From assembly GCA_050260775.1 (NCBI GenBank), contig JBLNCP010000036.1:124001-188000 (forward strand): a stretch of 64,000 bases of DNA, read 5' to 3'. The position numbers were made by a program, and so were the translations under genes. Shown here one piece after another: positions 16,843 through 24,765 of the stretch. Position 1 is the first letter of the stretch. The number at the start of each line of letters is the position of its first letter. The stretch comes from CALABS01 sp050260775 (GTDB lineage: Bacteria; Pseudomonadota; Alphaproteobacteria; Rhodospirillales; Magnetospirillaceae). A model generated the notes under the pieces. That model did no database searches and had not been told where the DNA came from. It was given only the letters and a program-made list of their open reading frames with translations.

Positions 16843-17286
16843 TCAGCCGCAGGCCGCCACCAGCTTCGGCTGGCTGTTGCGTTCCGCCGCCAGCATGTCG
16901 GCCAGGGTGTGGCGATCGAGCGACTGGAAGAACTGCTCGAGCGCATCGCCGAGCGCATGGCGGGCGACACAGCCCGCGTCCAGCCGGCAGGCCCCCTCTT
17001 CGCCGCCGCGCATGCAGCGGGTCAGCGCGAAGTCTTCTTCGGTGGTGCGGATGAACTCGCCCAGGCGGATGTCCTCGGGCGCCTTCATCAGGCGGACGCC
17101 GCCGTACTTGCCGCGCACGGTCTCCAGATAGCCGTTGCGTCCGAGCTGGTGAACGACCTTGGTGAGGTGATTCTTCGAGATGCCGTAGCATTCGGCGATC
17201 TCGTTGATGGTGACCAGATCGCCGCCCCTGAGGCCAACATGGACCAGGACGCGCAGGGCGTAATCGGTGTGCAGGGTCAGACGCAT
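16843..17286 (-). CDS. nsrR: Rrf2-family nitric oxide-sensing repressor NsrR
   Basis: This 147-residue Rrf2 regulator closely follows the NsrR pattern. The N-terminus is RLTLHTDYALRVLVHV, the recognition helix region is YGISKNHLTKVVHQLGR, and the wing is VRGKYGGVRL. Three cysteines (Cys91, Cys100, Cys106) would hold the NO-sensitive iron-sulphur cluster, and SLDRHTLADML matches the C-terminal NsrR signature. NsrR represses genes for NO detoxification until NO damages its cluster. The norCBQD genes in this window are the obvious candidate target. Inverted repeats directly upstream suggest autoregulation. The gene is divergent from a NIT-domain kinase. Confidence 0.88.
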   Translation of the reverse strand: MRLTLHTDYALRVLVHVGLRGGDLVTINEIAECYGISKNHLTKVVHQLGRNGYLETVRGKYGGVRLMKAPEDIRLGEFIRTTEEDFALTRCMRGGEEGACRLDAGCVARHALGDALEQFFQSLDRHTLADMLAAERNSQPKLVAACG

Positions 17287-17299
17287 GCCGCCTACTGAA

Positions 17300-17325
17300 T
17301 TATCCGGTGATAAGCCGCGTTATCA
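17300..17325. promoter_or_regulatory. Candidate operator upstream of nsrR (TTATC/GATAA repeats)
   Basis: Two overlapping perfect inverted repeats share the middle half-site. TTATC (17300-17304) faces GATAA (17309-17313) with four bases between. TGATAA (17308-17313) faces TTATCA (17320-17325) with six bases between. They cover the predicted -10 element and start point of nsrR, where a repressor would block transcription. Confidence 0.5.
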
Positions 17326-17351
17326 TTCATTGGTTGCAGGGGGGTGGTCAA
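17322..17351 (-). promoter_or_regulatory. nsrR: Candidate nsrR promoter
   Basis: On the minus strand TTGACC (17346-17351) is followed after 18 bases by AATGAT (17322-17327). This gives 5 of 6 and 4 of 6 consensus matches. The start point would be near 17315, inside the inverted repeats. Confidence 0.4.
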
Positions 17352-17572
17352 TGCTTGGATCGTCATGGCTCCCATGCACTTGATTTAGAAAAATGAGGAC
17401 TTAGCGTACACAGGTATGACCGGTTTTGACGAGCCGGCAACCGGGCGACTACACCCGCTCTGGACGGATGGCTGGCCGAACCTGTAGAAATGGCTCGTCC
17501 AAAGGATGCGCCGACGGTCGAGTCCGGCCCGCCCTGGCAGCACCCACCCGGTGACGGAGTAACCGACGATCC

Positions 17573-20041
17573 ATGGCCGCGGACCCCACCGCCCCCCTTT
17601 TCGGTCGGCTGACGAGTGCCCTTTCCGGGCATCGCGTGCTGCTGGCTGTCCTGGCGCCGGTGCTGGCCCTGATGGCGTTCTCCGGATACGTGGTGCAGGA
17701 GAAGCTGGACCTCTACCGTGACAGCGCCGACCTGCTCACGGCCGCCCAGATCTCCCGGTCCGCCCACGCGCTTGCCCGGGACCTGCAATCCGAACGCGCC
17801 CTGTCCGCCGTCTACATCAGTTCCAGCCGCAATGCCGACCGGGAGGAGCTGGACGACCAGCGCGACGCCACCGACCAGCGGCTGGTGGACTTCCGCGCGG
17901 AACTCCTCAGTCCCAAGGCCATCAGCCTGTTCGGCGACAGCCGTCCCGACCAGGTGCTCGGTCAGTTGGACGCGGCGCGGGCCGGCGTCGACGGAGACGG
18001 CGATATCAAGGAGGTCATGGGCCGATACAACGAGGTCATCGGCGCGCTGATCAGTTCGTCGTCCCGCGTCAACCGCCAGAACCTCTCCAACCTCGTCGCC
18101 GCGTACATGGACCTTGGCAACGTCAAGGACCGGATTGCACGGGAACGCTCGATCGGGCTGTCCTGGCAGCAGCGCGGCCGGGTCGACCGGGACCTGCTGG
18201 CACTGTTCGCCGAGGCCCACGCGGAGAAGAAAGCCTTCATCGAGTCCTTCCGCGGCCATGCCTCTGCCGCCCAGATCAAGATCTTCGACGAGGTGGTGCA
18301 GGGGCCGCTGCTCGACGAGATCGAGCGCCTGCATGCCCTCGCCCTGGCCGGCAAACTCAAGGCCAGCGACACCGAGGCCTGGAACCGGACCCACGTCGCG
18401 CTGTCCAATCTCATCGTCGTGGCCGAGGAACGCCTCTCGGCCGAGATGGAGCGCGAGATCAACGCCAGCCTGACCAACGCCAAGCTCACCTTCTACGTCG
18501 TGGTGTTCGTGGTGGTGATCCTCGTCCTCTTCTCGCTGGAGACCCTTCGCCGCAGCGAGCGTCGGGCCACGGTCGCCGAGGAGGAGGCGCGCAAGCTCTT
18601 CCGTGCCGTCGAGCAGAGCCCGGTGTCGGTGATGATCACCGATCCCACCGGCACCGTCGAATACGTGAACCCCGCCTTCGCCCGCATGACCGGGTTCTCG
18701 CGGGACGAGGTGACCGGCCGCAACCCCCGCCTGCTGCGCTCGGAGCAGACGCCGCGCACGGTCTACCAGGACATGTGGCAGACCATCCGGTCCGGCCAGG
18801 AATGGCGCGGCGAGATCGTCAACAAGCGCCGCGACGGCAGCGTCTACTGGGAGCAGATGACCATCGCCCCGGTCAAGGCGGCCGACGGCCGCGTCATCAA
18901 CTACATCGCCTTGAAGGAGGACGTCACCGAGGTCCGCACCCTTCGCCTGGCCCTGGAGCGCGAGCATGCCACCATCCAGCGCATCCTGACCTCGACCCAC
19001 GACGCCATCGCCCTGATCGACGAAGAGGGGCGCTTCGAATACGCCAATCCCGCCCTGGTCGCCGAGTTCGGCCCCACCGACGGCCGCGACTGCGCCGAAT
19101 ACTTCGGCTCGTCCGCCAACGCCTGCCCCTCCTGCCGGTCGGACCGGCTGGACGAGACCTCACGCGAGGAATGGCGCAGCGAGGCGACGGGCAAGACGTA
19201 CGAACTCACCAGCACCCCGGTTGTCAGTGCCGATGGCGGCCGGTCCCTGCTGCAGGTGTTCCATGACATCACGGTGCGCAAGCAGGCCGAGGAGGCGCTG
19301 AGGACCGCGCGCGAGGCCGCCGAGATCGCCAACCGGGCCAAGAGCGAGTTCCTGGCGACCATGAGCCACGAGTTGCGCACCCCCCTCAACGCCATCATCG
19401 GCTTTTCCGAGATCATCGAAGGCGAGCTGCTGGGACCGGTCGGTCAGCAGCAGTACGTCGAGTACGCCAAGGACATCAACGATTCCGGCCGCCACCTGCT
19501 GCAGCTGATCAACGACATCCTCGACGTCGCCCGCATCGAGGTCGGCCGCGTCGAGCTGCGCGAGGGCGAAGTGGATGCCGGCGCCGTCCTGCGGGCCGCG
19601 GTCAAGATGGTGCGCGAGCGCGCGGAAGCGAAGTCGGTGGCGCTGTCGACCGACATTCCGGACGACCTCCCCCTGCTGTTGGGCGATGAGCGCCGCTTGA
19701 AACAGATCCTCGTCAACCTTCTCGGCAACGGCGTGAAGTTCACCCCCGCCGGCGGAATGGTCGATGCGCGGGTGGCGTTCCGCCCCACCGGCGAGATGGA
19801 GATCGTCGTCCGCGACACCGGCATCGGCATCGCCGCCGAGGACATCGGCAAGATCATGGCCCCGTTCGGCCAAGCGGATTCCAGCCTGGCGCGGCGGTAC
19901 GAGGGATCGGGCCTCGGCCTGCCGCTGTCGCGCAAGCTGATGGAACTGCACGGCGGCACCCTGACGCTGGCCAGCCGTCCCGGCTCGGGCACCGCGGTCA
20001 CCCTCACCTTCCCCGCCGAGCGGGTCCGCCAGCCGGCCTGA
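17573..20041 (+). CDS. NIT-PAS-PAS sensor histidine kinase
   Basis: This 822-residue inner membrane sensor kinase has a first membrane helix at about 22-42, then a periplasmic helical domain of the nitrate/nitrite-sensing (NIT) type. That domain is recognised by ARDLQSERALSAVYISSS and DDQRDATDQRLVDFRAEL. A second helix is at about 305-322. A PAS domain follows (FRAVEQSPVSVMITDPTG), then a second, Cys-containing PAS domain (CAEYFGSSANACPSCRSD). The kinase core has TMSHELRTPLNAIIG, an N box NLLGNGVKF, DTGIGI and GSGLGLPLS. No response regulator is adjacent. Its place opposite nsrR suggests a role in nitrogen oxide sensing, which is inference. Confidence 0.85.
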   Translation: MAADPTAPLFGRLTSALSGHRVLLAVLAPVLALMAFSGYVVQEKLDLYRDSADLLTAAQISRSAHALARDLQSERALSAVYISSSRNADREELDDQRDATDQRLVDFRAELLSPKAISLFGDSRPDQVLGQLDAARAGVDGDGDIKEVMGRYNEVIGALISSSSRVNRQNLSNLVAAYMDLGNVKDRIARERSIGLSWQQRGRVDRDLLALFAEAHAEKKAFIESFRGHASAAQIKIFDEVVQGPLLDEIERLHALALAGKLKASDTEAWNRTHVALSNLIVVAEERLSAEMEREINASLTNAKLTFYVVVFVVVILVLFSLETLRRSERRATVAEEEARKLFRAVEQSPVSVMITDPTGTVEYVNPAFARMTGFSRDEVTGRNPRLLRSEQTPRTVYQDMWQTIRSGQEWRGEIVNKRRDGSVYWEQMTIAPVKAADGRVINYIALKEDVTEVRTLRLALEREHATIQRILTSTHDAIALIDEEGRFEYANPALVAEFGPTDGRDCAEYFGSSANACPSCRSDRLDETSREEWRSEATGKTYELTSTPVVSADGGRSLLQVFHDITVRKQAEEALRTAREAAEIANRAKSEFLATMSHELRTPLNAIIGFSEIIEGELLGPVGQQQYVEYAKDINDSGRHLLQLINDILDVARIEVGRVELREGEVDAGAVLRAAVKMVRERAEAKSVALSTDIPDDLPLLLGDERRLKQILVNLLGNGVKFTPAGGMVDARVAFRPTGEMEIVVRDTGIGIAAEDIGKIMAPFGQADSSLARRYEGSGLGLPLSRKLMELHGGTLTLASRPGSGTAVTLTFPAERVRQPA

Positions 20042-20047
20042 CGGCTG

Positions 20048-20344
20048 TCAGAAGAATTTTTCACGCAGGTCGTCCAGAGCCTTGATCACCGCCGGATCGG
20101 CGGAATGGCGGCGGCGCAACTGCTCCTCTTCCTGGTCCAGGCGGTCGCAGCGCAGCCGGTGCACCGCCTTGGCGATGGTGCGGGCGCGATCGCTGTCGTA
20201 TGCATCTTCCCCGGCCCAGTGGTTGCACTCGGTGCGGCGCTGTATGTACAGCTCGGCGTCCGGCGGCAGGCTATCGGCCAGGGCGGGCGTCCCCAGGAGC
20301 AGCAGCGCCATCCCTGAGGCCGCGCACAGCGAGTGCCGCATCAT
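20048..20344 (-). CDS. Small exported protein of unknown function, 98 aa
   Basis: I do not recognise a named family. The 98-residue product has a signal peptide (MMRHSLCAASGMALLLLG, cleavage after ALA). The mature part is helical and charged, with two cysteines in TECNHWAGE and HRLRCDRLDQEEEQL that could pair in the periplasm. The ATG at 20344 follows GAGGAG at good spacing. It is the last gene of the minus-strand operon with the GspH-like, GspF, di-heme peroxidase and Sel1-repeat genes, lying ten bases after the GspH-like gene. It may be a soluble part of that assembly. Confidence 0.68.
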   Translation of the reverse strand: MMRHSLCAASGMALLLLGTPALADSLPPDAELYIQRRTECNHWAGEDAYDSDRARTIAKAVHRLRCDRLDQEEEQLRRRHSADPAVIKALDDLREKFF

Positions 20345-20354
20345 GCCGTGCTCC

Positions 20355-20798
20355 TCATCGCGCCACCGCATGGATGCGCCGCACCCCGCCGGTCGGACCG
20401 TCGACCATCAGCCACCACGCCTGGCCGCCGGCGAACACCACCACCTGGCCGCCCGACGAACTGCCGTCGGGGAAGAAGTTGACCACCGAGCGGCCGTCCT
20501 GCCCGGCGGCGGGGGCCGACATGGTGGCGCTGCCCTGAAGCTTGCGCCACCGCCCGCCCTGAACCTCGATACTGCGCTGGCTGGCGTCGAACAGCACCTC
20601 CACCGGTCGGCCCAGCCGCATGGCCTGGTCGCGCCCCTCGGACAGCGCCGAGGCGACGGCGTCCGATGCGCCATCCGCATCGCCCGCCGACAAAGCCGCC
20701 GCCACATAGGGTGGCAGGGCGACCGCCATCCCGCCAAGACCTAGGACCGCCAGCCCGACTTTGATGAGCACGCGTAGACGCATCTCGATGCCCTTCAT
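20355..20798 (-). CDS. GspH/FimT-like minor pseudopilin with atypical N-terminus
   Basis: This 147-residue protein follows the GspH/FimT pattern after the first helix. ASALSEGRDQAMRLGRPVEV leads into VQGGRWRKLQG, and VNFFPDGSSSGGQVVVF and WLMVDGPTGGVRR complete the beta domain of type II secretion minor pseudopilins. The N-terminus has a hydrophobic helix (VLIKVGLAVLGLGG) but lacks the prepilin peptidase motif GFTLLE; it reads MKGIEMRLR instead. Processing by a prepilin peptidase is therefore doubtful. The start overlaps the gspF stop by four bases. Other type II secretion genes are missing from the window. Confidence 0.72.
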   Translation of the reverse strand: MKGIEMRLRVLIKVGLAVLGLGGMAVALPPYVAAALSAGDADGASDAVASALSEGRDQAMRLGRPVEVLFDASQRSIEVQGGRWRKLQGSATMSAPAAGQDGRSVVNFFPDGSSSGGQVVVFAGGQAWWLMVDGPTGGVRRIHAVAR

Positions 20799-21988
20799 GC
20801 CTGGAAGAGAAAAAGGAGCGCCGCAACCAGCGCGGCCGCCAGCAAGCCGAGCGCGAGGATCAGCGCCTCGGTCTCGCCGGCCATGCGGAAGCGGGACGGT
20901 GCCGCCAACGACGCGGCCGCCTCCCGTGCCGCTTGGGAAAACCTGCCCGTCTCCTCGCCCTGCTGGAGTATCCGGGCCGCATCGGCGGGGAACCAAGGCG
21001 CGGCGGCCAGGGGCTGGACCAGGGGGCGGCCGTAGCGCAGGTTTTCAGCCGCCACCCCGATGGTGGCGGCAGCCGCGGCATTGGCGACGGTGTCGCGCAA
21101 CAACTGCATCGCCGGACCAACCGGCACCCCGCAGGCCAGCAGCGTGGACAGGCCCCGGAGGAAGCGGACGGCATCGCGATGCGCCAGACGCCGGCCGACC
21201 CACGGCAGGTCGAGCAGACGGCTGTCGACGGTCAGCCGGAACACCGGATCGCCACGGCGACGCAGCACCACCAGGATGGTCATCGCCCACACCACCGGCG
21301 GCAGCCACCAGGCGAGCGGCCCGCCGCCGCCGGCGACGACGGCAAGCTGGGAGAGATCCACCCCCTCGCCCTGGACCAGCCGGAGAATGCGCGGCAGGTC
21401 GGCGAGGGCCAGCACCATGGCCGAAACGAAGACCACCCCGAACAGCGCCGTCGGATAGAACACCAGCGCCGCCAGGCCTTCGCGCATCTCCAGCGCCCGC
21501 TCGAAGCATTCGGCGACGCGGTTGACGGCGATCGGCAGGGCCCCCGCGGACTCGCCGGCCCGAACCATGCCGACCGAAAATCCCTGGAAGGCGTTCGGCT
21601 CCGCTTCCATGGCGTCGGCCAGCGGAGTGCCCGCGCGCACCCGGCCGAGCAGCTTGCCCGCCAGATGCCCGGTTCGTTCCGGCCCATCGAGCGCGGCGAC
21701 AGTTTCCAACGCCCGCTCCAGGGTCAGCCCGCAGCGCAGCAGCACCGACAATTGGCGGAACATGGAGGCGGCGGCGCGGTCGGACAGACGCCGGCGGGCG
21801 AACAGCCCGGCGGGAAGCAGGCCTTTCAGGCCCGGCGGCAGCAGATGCGTTCCCACCGCCTCGGCGGTCAGCAGGAGGCGTCCCTCGGCACGCAGGCGTT
21901 CCACCACGTGCGCCTGGTCGATCGCCTCCATCTCGCCCTCGGCGATCTCACCGGTCTCGTCCACGGCACGCCAGCGGTAGAGGGGCAT
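20795..21988 (-). CDS. GspF/PilC-type inner membrane assembly protein (orphan)
   Basis: This 397-residue protein is a type II secretion/type IV pilus platform protein. It starts MPLYRWRAVDETGEIAEGEM, the normal GspF N-terminus, and contains the two T2SSF repeats (about 70-195 and 270-395). Repeat one has MFRQLSVLLRCGLTLERALE and repeat two FLRGLSTLLACGVPVGPAM. Three membrane helices lie near 165-190, 215-240 and at the C-terminus. GspF proteins anchor the assembly ATPase, but no GspE, GspD or GspG gene is nearby. It sits 16 bases after the di-heme peroxidase and overlaps the GspH-like gene, so it works in an unusual operon. Confidence 0.85.
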   Translation of the reverse strand: MPLYRWRAVDETGEIAEGEMEAIDQAHVVERLRAEGRLLLTAEAVGTHLLPPGLKGLLPAGLFARRRLSDRAAASMFRQLSVLLRCGLTLERALETVAALDGPERTGHLAGKLLGRVRAGTPLADAMEAEPNAFQGFSVGMVRAGESAGALPIAVNRVAECFERALEMREGLAALVFYPTALFGVVFVSAMVLALADLPRILRLVQGEGVDLSQLAVVAGGGGPLAWWLPPVVWAMTILVVLRRRGDPVFRLTVDSRLLDLPWVGRRLAHRDAVRFLRGLSTLLACGVPVGPAMQLLRDTVANAAAAATIGVAAENLRYGRPLVQPLAAAPWFPADAARILQQGEETGRFSQAAREAAASLAAPSRFRMAGETEALILALGLLAAALVAALLFLFQA

Positions 21989-22004
21989 CGGCTCGGACCT
22001 CCGG

Positions 22005-23561
22005 TCAATCGAGGCAGGCGCGGTGCAGGCCCGGCAGGCCGTCCGCTCCCACCGCCGGAAGCTCCAGCGCGGACGCGCCACCCCCCCGGACCACGGTCAA
22101 AGCCGGATGGTCAAACGGCGCCCCTTCGCACCGGACGCGGTCGTCGGTCAGCGTCTTGAGGAAGGCAACGAGGGCCGCCTGGTCGGCGAAGGACAGCGCC
22201 AGCGCCGGGAGTTTCTCGCCGCCCTTACGGAACACCGCGATCGCCTCGTCGAGGGTGGGGATCTCGCCGGAATGGAAGTACGGAGGGGTCAGGGCGACGT
22301 TGCGCAGGCTGGGGGTCTTGAAGGCGCCGTCCACCGCCAGCGCCGGGGCGGTGAAGGGCTTCGGCCGGCATCCGCTGCCGGCGTCTCCGGTCAGGGGCAC
22401 CAGGAAGCGGCAGCCATCCACCGCCGGCTCGGTGAAGCCGTCCAGCCACCGGCGCGCCAGCGAGAGCGGCCGTCCCCACGGGTCGCGGGCCCCGACCCCG
22501 GGATCGCCGTAGCGGTCCAGGCCGAGGTTGAAGAAGCCGCCATCCACCAGCCGGGGTCCCTCGCCCGAGGGGATGCGGTCGACCCAATGGTCAGTCAGCG
22601 CCGCCCCGGAGAACAGCGGCCCGCCATGGCAGGTGATGCAGCCGGTCGAGGACGAGCGGAACAGCTGGAAGCCCAGCCATTCCTGGCGGGAGAACACCGC
22701 GCCGGCCTGGCGGCGCGAGGCACGGTCGTAGCGGGAATCGTCGGAGACCAGGGTGGCCTGATAGGCCGCCAAGGCAATCCCCCAGAACAGCGGGAAATTG
22801 GCCTCCATATGGTCGCGGCCGCCCTGCGGCCAGCCGTCGGGGACGACGCCGCCGCTCCACCATTCCGGGCGGAAGGCCTTGCGCACCCAATCGGCATAGC
22901 GGCCGATCAGCCCGACGCCGCTGCCGTCGAGATAGGGCCCCAGCACGCTGTCGCGGGGATTGACCTTCTGGGCGGCCAGCGGCCGGCGCGGCAGCACGAC
23001 CCGGCCGAGGTCGGCGAGCGGCCGGTCCGAGCACAACATGACGGGATCGGTCGACAGCGACGCCAGGGCGAGGTTGGCGATCGCCACCCGCTCCCGGCTC
23101 CACCCCTGGCCGGCGTGCTTGAGCACAATGGCGTCGGGGTCGCGCCGGCCCCAGGGATTGCGCCCGTTGAACACGTCGTCGGCGCGTCCATCCCAGAAGC
23201 CGCGCCGGAAGAAGACGGCATTGATGACGCTGGGCGCGTCGCGCAGCGGCGCCTTCAGCCCGCAGGCCTCGGCGGGCAGCAGGGCGTCGCCGGCACCGGC
23301 ACGGAAGTGGCAGGTGGCACAGGCCACGCCGCGACCACGCAATTCCCGGTCCCAGAACAGCGCCTTGCCGAGGACCACCAGGGCGTCGTGGTTGGCGACG
23401 TAAGGGGTGAGGTCGGGCCTGGGGGGAGCGATCCCCGTCAGGGGCGGCGGGGCCGGAAGCGAGAACGACGCGCCCGCCGCCTTGTCGCCCGGCGCTCCCA
23501 GGACCGGGGCACACACCATCGCCGGCAGAACGCATAGGAGGATGCGGATCCACGGCTTCAT
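22005..23561 (-). CDS. Di-heme cytochrome c peroxidase/MauG-family protein
   Basis: This 518-residue periplasmic protein has a signal peptide (WIRILLCVLPAMVCAPVLGA) and two c-type heme sites, CATCH at 81-85 and CITCH at 308-312. The motifs DAPSVINAVFFRRGFWDGRA and FKTPSLRNVALTPPYFHSG are typical of the cytochrome c peroxidase/MauG superfamily. At 518 residues it is longer than the usual 320-360, with an insertion between the hemes (about 130-290). The start at 23561 places the signal peptide first. It could reduce peroxide or oxidise a protein partner as MauG does. It lies in an operon with GspF, a GspH-like protein and a Sel1-repeat protein. Confidence 0.85.
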   Translation of the reverse strand: MKPWIRILLCVLPAMVCAPVLGAPGDKAAGASFSLPAPPPLTGIAPPRPDLTPYVANHDALVVLGKALFWDRELRGRGVACATCHFRAGAGDALLPAEACGLKAPLRDAPSVINAVFFRRGFWDGRADDVFNGRNPWGRRDPDAIVLKHAGQGWSRERVAIANLALASLSTDPVMLCSDRPLADLGRVVLPRRPLAAQKVNPRDSVLGPYLDGSGVGLIGRYADWVRKAFRPEWWSGGVVPDGWPQGGRDHMEANFPLFWGIALAAYQATLVSDDSRYDRASRRQAGAVFSRQEWLGFQLFRSSSTGCITCHGGPLFSGAALTDHWVDRIPSGEGPRLVDGGFFNLGLDRYGDPGVGARDPWGRPLSLARRWLDGFTEPAVDGCRFLVPLTGDAGSGCRPKPFTAPALAVDGAFKTPSLRNVALTPPYFHSGEIPTLDEAIAVFRKGGEKLPALALSFADQAALVAFLKTLTDDRVRCEGAPFDHPALTVVRGGGASALELPAVGADGLPGLHRACLD

Positions 23562-23643
23562 CACGGGAACGGCCACCTGATTTGCTGATGACCTGGGGGT
23601 AGGTTTGTCCTCGCCCGCCGCCTCACAATCCCGGCCAGTGGCC

Positions 23644-24570
23644 CTAGGACGAACCGTGCGTCTTGGACCACCGTTCGGCCGCCCGCACGCCATCGGCGAC
23701 GATCGCCCGCCCGAAGGTTTCGGTGGCCAGCCGCAACTGGGTATCGACACGGGCGTGCATGGCGTTGTCGCCGCCCTGGCCGGCCAGACTCAGCCATTTG
23801 ACGGCCTCGACCGGATCCTGGGCGAGGCCGTGTCCCATCAGCAGCATGACCCCCAGATTGTATTGGGAGGGCGGATGGCCGGCCTCGGCCGCCCGCCGCA
23901 TCCATCCGGCGGCCAGCACGCTGTCCGGCTCCACCCCGTCGCCCTTGAGGTAGGCCATGGCGACCTCGTGCTGGGCCGACGCCAGGCCCCGGCCGGCCGC
24001 CGCCACCATCAGCGCACGGGCGCGCTCGGGATCGGGCGGCACCCCGCGCCCGGCGGCGAGGAAACCCGACAGCGAGGCCATGGCCTCGGCCGAACCGCCG
24101 GCGGCCGCCTCTTCGAGCACCCGGACCGCCCCCACCTCGTCGCGGTCGGTGCCGATTCCCTCGGCCATCATCCGGGCGAGGCTGACGGCGGCAGCGCCGT
24201 CGCCGGCGGCGGCCGCCTCGCGCAGGAGGCGGACCGCCCTCTCGGGGTCCGGCCGCTTGCCCTCCAGCGCCAGGGCGGCGAGCCGGCGCTTGGCGGCGGC
24301 GTTGCCTTTGGCGGCAGCGCGGTCGAGCAGCCGCCAGGCCCGCGCGGTATCGCCTTCCCGGCTCAGATAGAGGGTCGCCAGAAGCACCTGCGCGTCCGCA
24401 TTGTCCGCCTCGGCCTGCGCCACCAATTCCTTGATCGAGACGACCTGCGTGGGCTCGGCCCGGCTCGGCCGGGCGGTGAACAGGGCGGCGACCAGGGCGA
24501 ATCCCAGGGCCAGAACGCCGGCCAGCAGCAGGGTGCGGACGGTCTGACGGCTTTCCTGCCTGAAGACCAT
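23644..24570 (-). CDS. Exported Sel1-like repeat (TPR-like) protein
   Basis: This 308-residue protein has an N-terminal signal or anchor helix (TLLLAGVLALGFALVAALF) and then about six Sel1-type repeats of 36 residues. Clear repeats include ARMMAEGIGTDRDEVGAVRV, GFLAAGRGVPPDPERARALM, AMAYLKGDGVEPDSVLAAGW and VMLLMGHGLAQDPVEAVKW. Such solenoids bind protein partners, often in the periplasm. It is the first gene of the five-gene minus-strand operon that continues with the di-heme peroxidase 82 bases downstream. It may scaffold that assembly, which is inference from position. Confidence 0.82.
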   Translation of the reverse strand: MVFRQESRQTVRTLLLAGVLALGFALVAALFTARPSRAEPTQVVSIKELVAQAEADNADAQVLLATLYLSREGDTARAWRLLDRAAAKGNAAAKRRLAALALEGKRPDPERAVRLLREAAAAGDGAAAVSLARMMAEGIGTDRDEVGAVRVLEEAAAGGSAEAMASLSGFLAAGRGVPPDPERARALMVAAAGRGLASAQHEVAMAYLKGDGVEPDSVLAAGWMRRAAEAGHPPSQYNLGVMLLMGHGLAQDPVEAVKWLSLAGQGGDNAMHARVDTQLRLATETFGRAIVADGVRAAERWSKTHGSS

Positions 24571-24765
24571 GCTGTCCTCCTGGCAATCCCTCGATCGCGC
24601 GAGGGTACGACCCGAAGGACGGAGCGCGGCGGATTCTTGGGGTGAGGCACGATGCGCAGACGGGGTAATCCGCAGGGAGACAAGACCTTAGGCCAGGCGT
24701 GGTTGAAAGCCCCCGCCGGTCGGAGTAGGGTTCGAGCCTTGATTCCCGATAACGCGAGGGCGTGG

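Noticed and set aside
24739..24753. TTGAT-like box before hemN as an FNR site
   Set aside because: Only the left half matches; the right half GATAA matches 2 of 5 positions, and it lies too close to the start codon.
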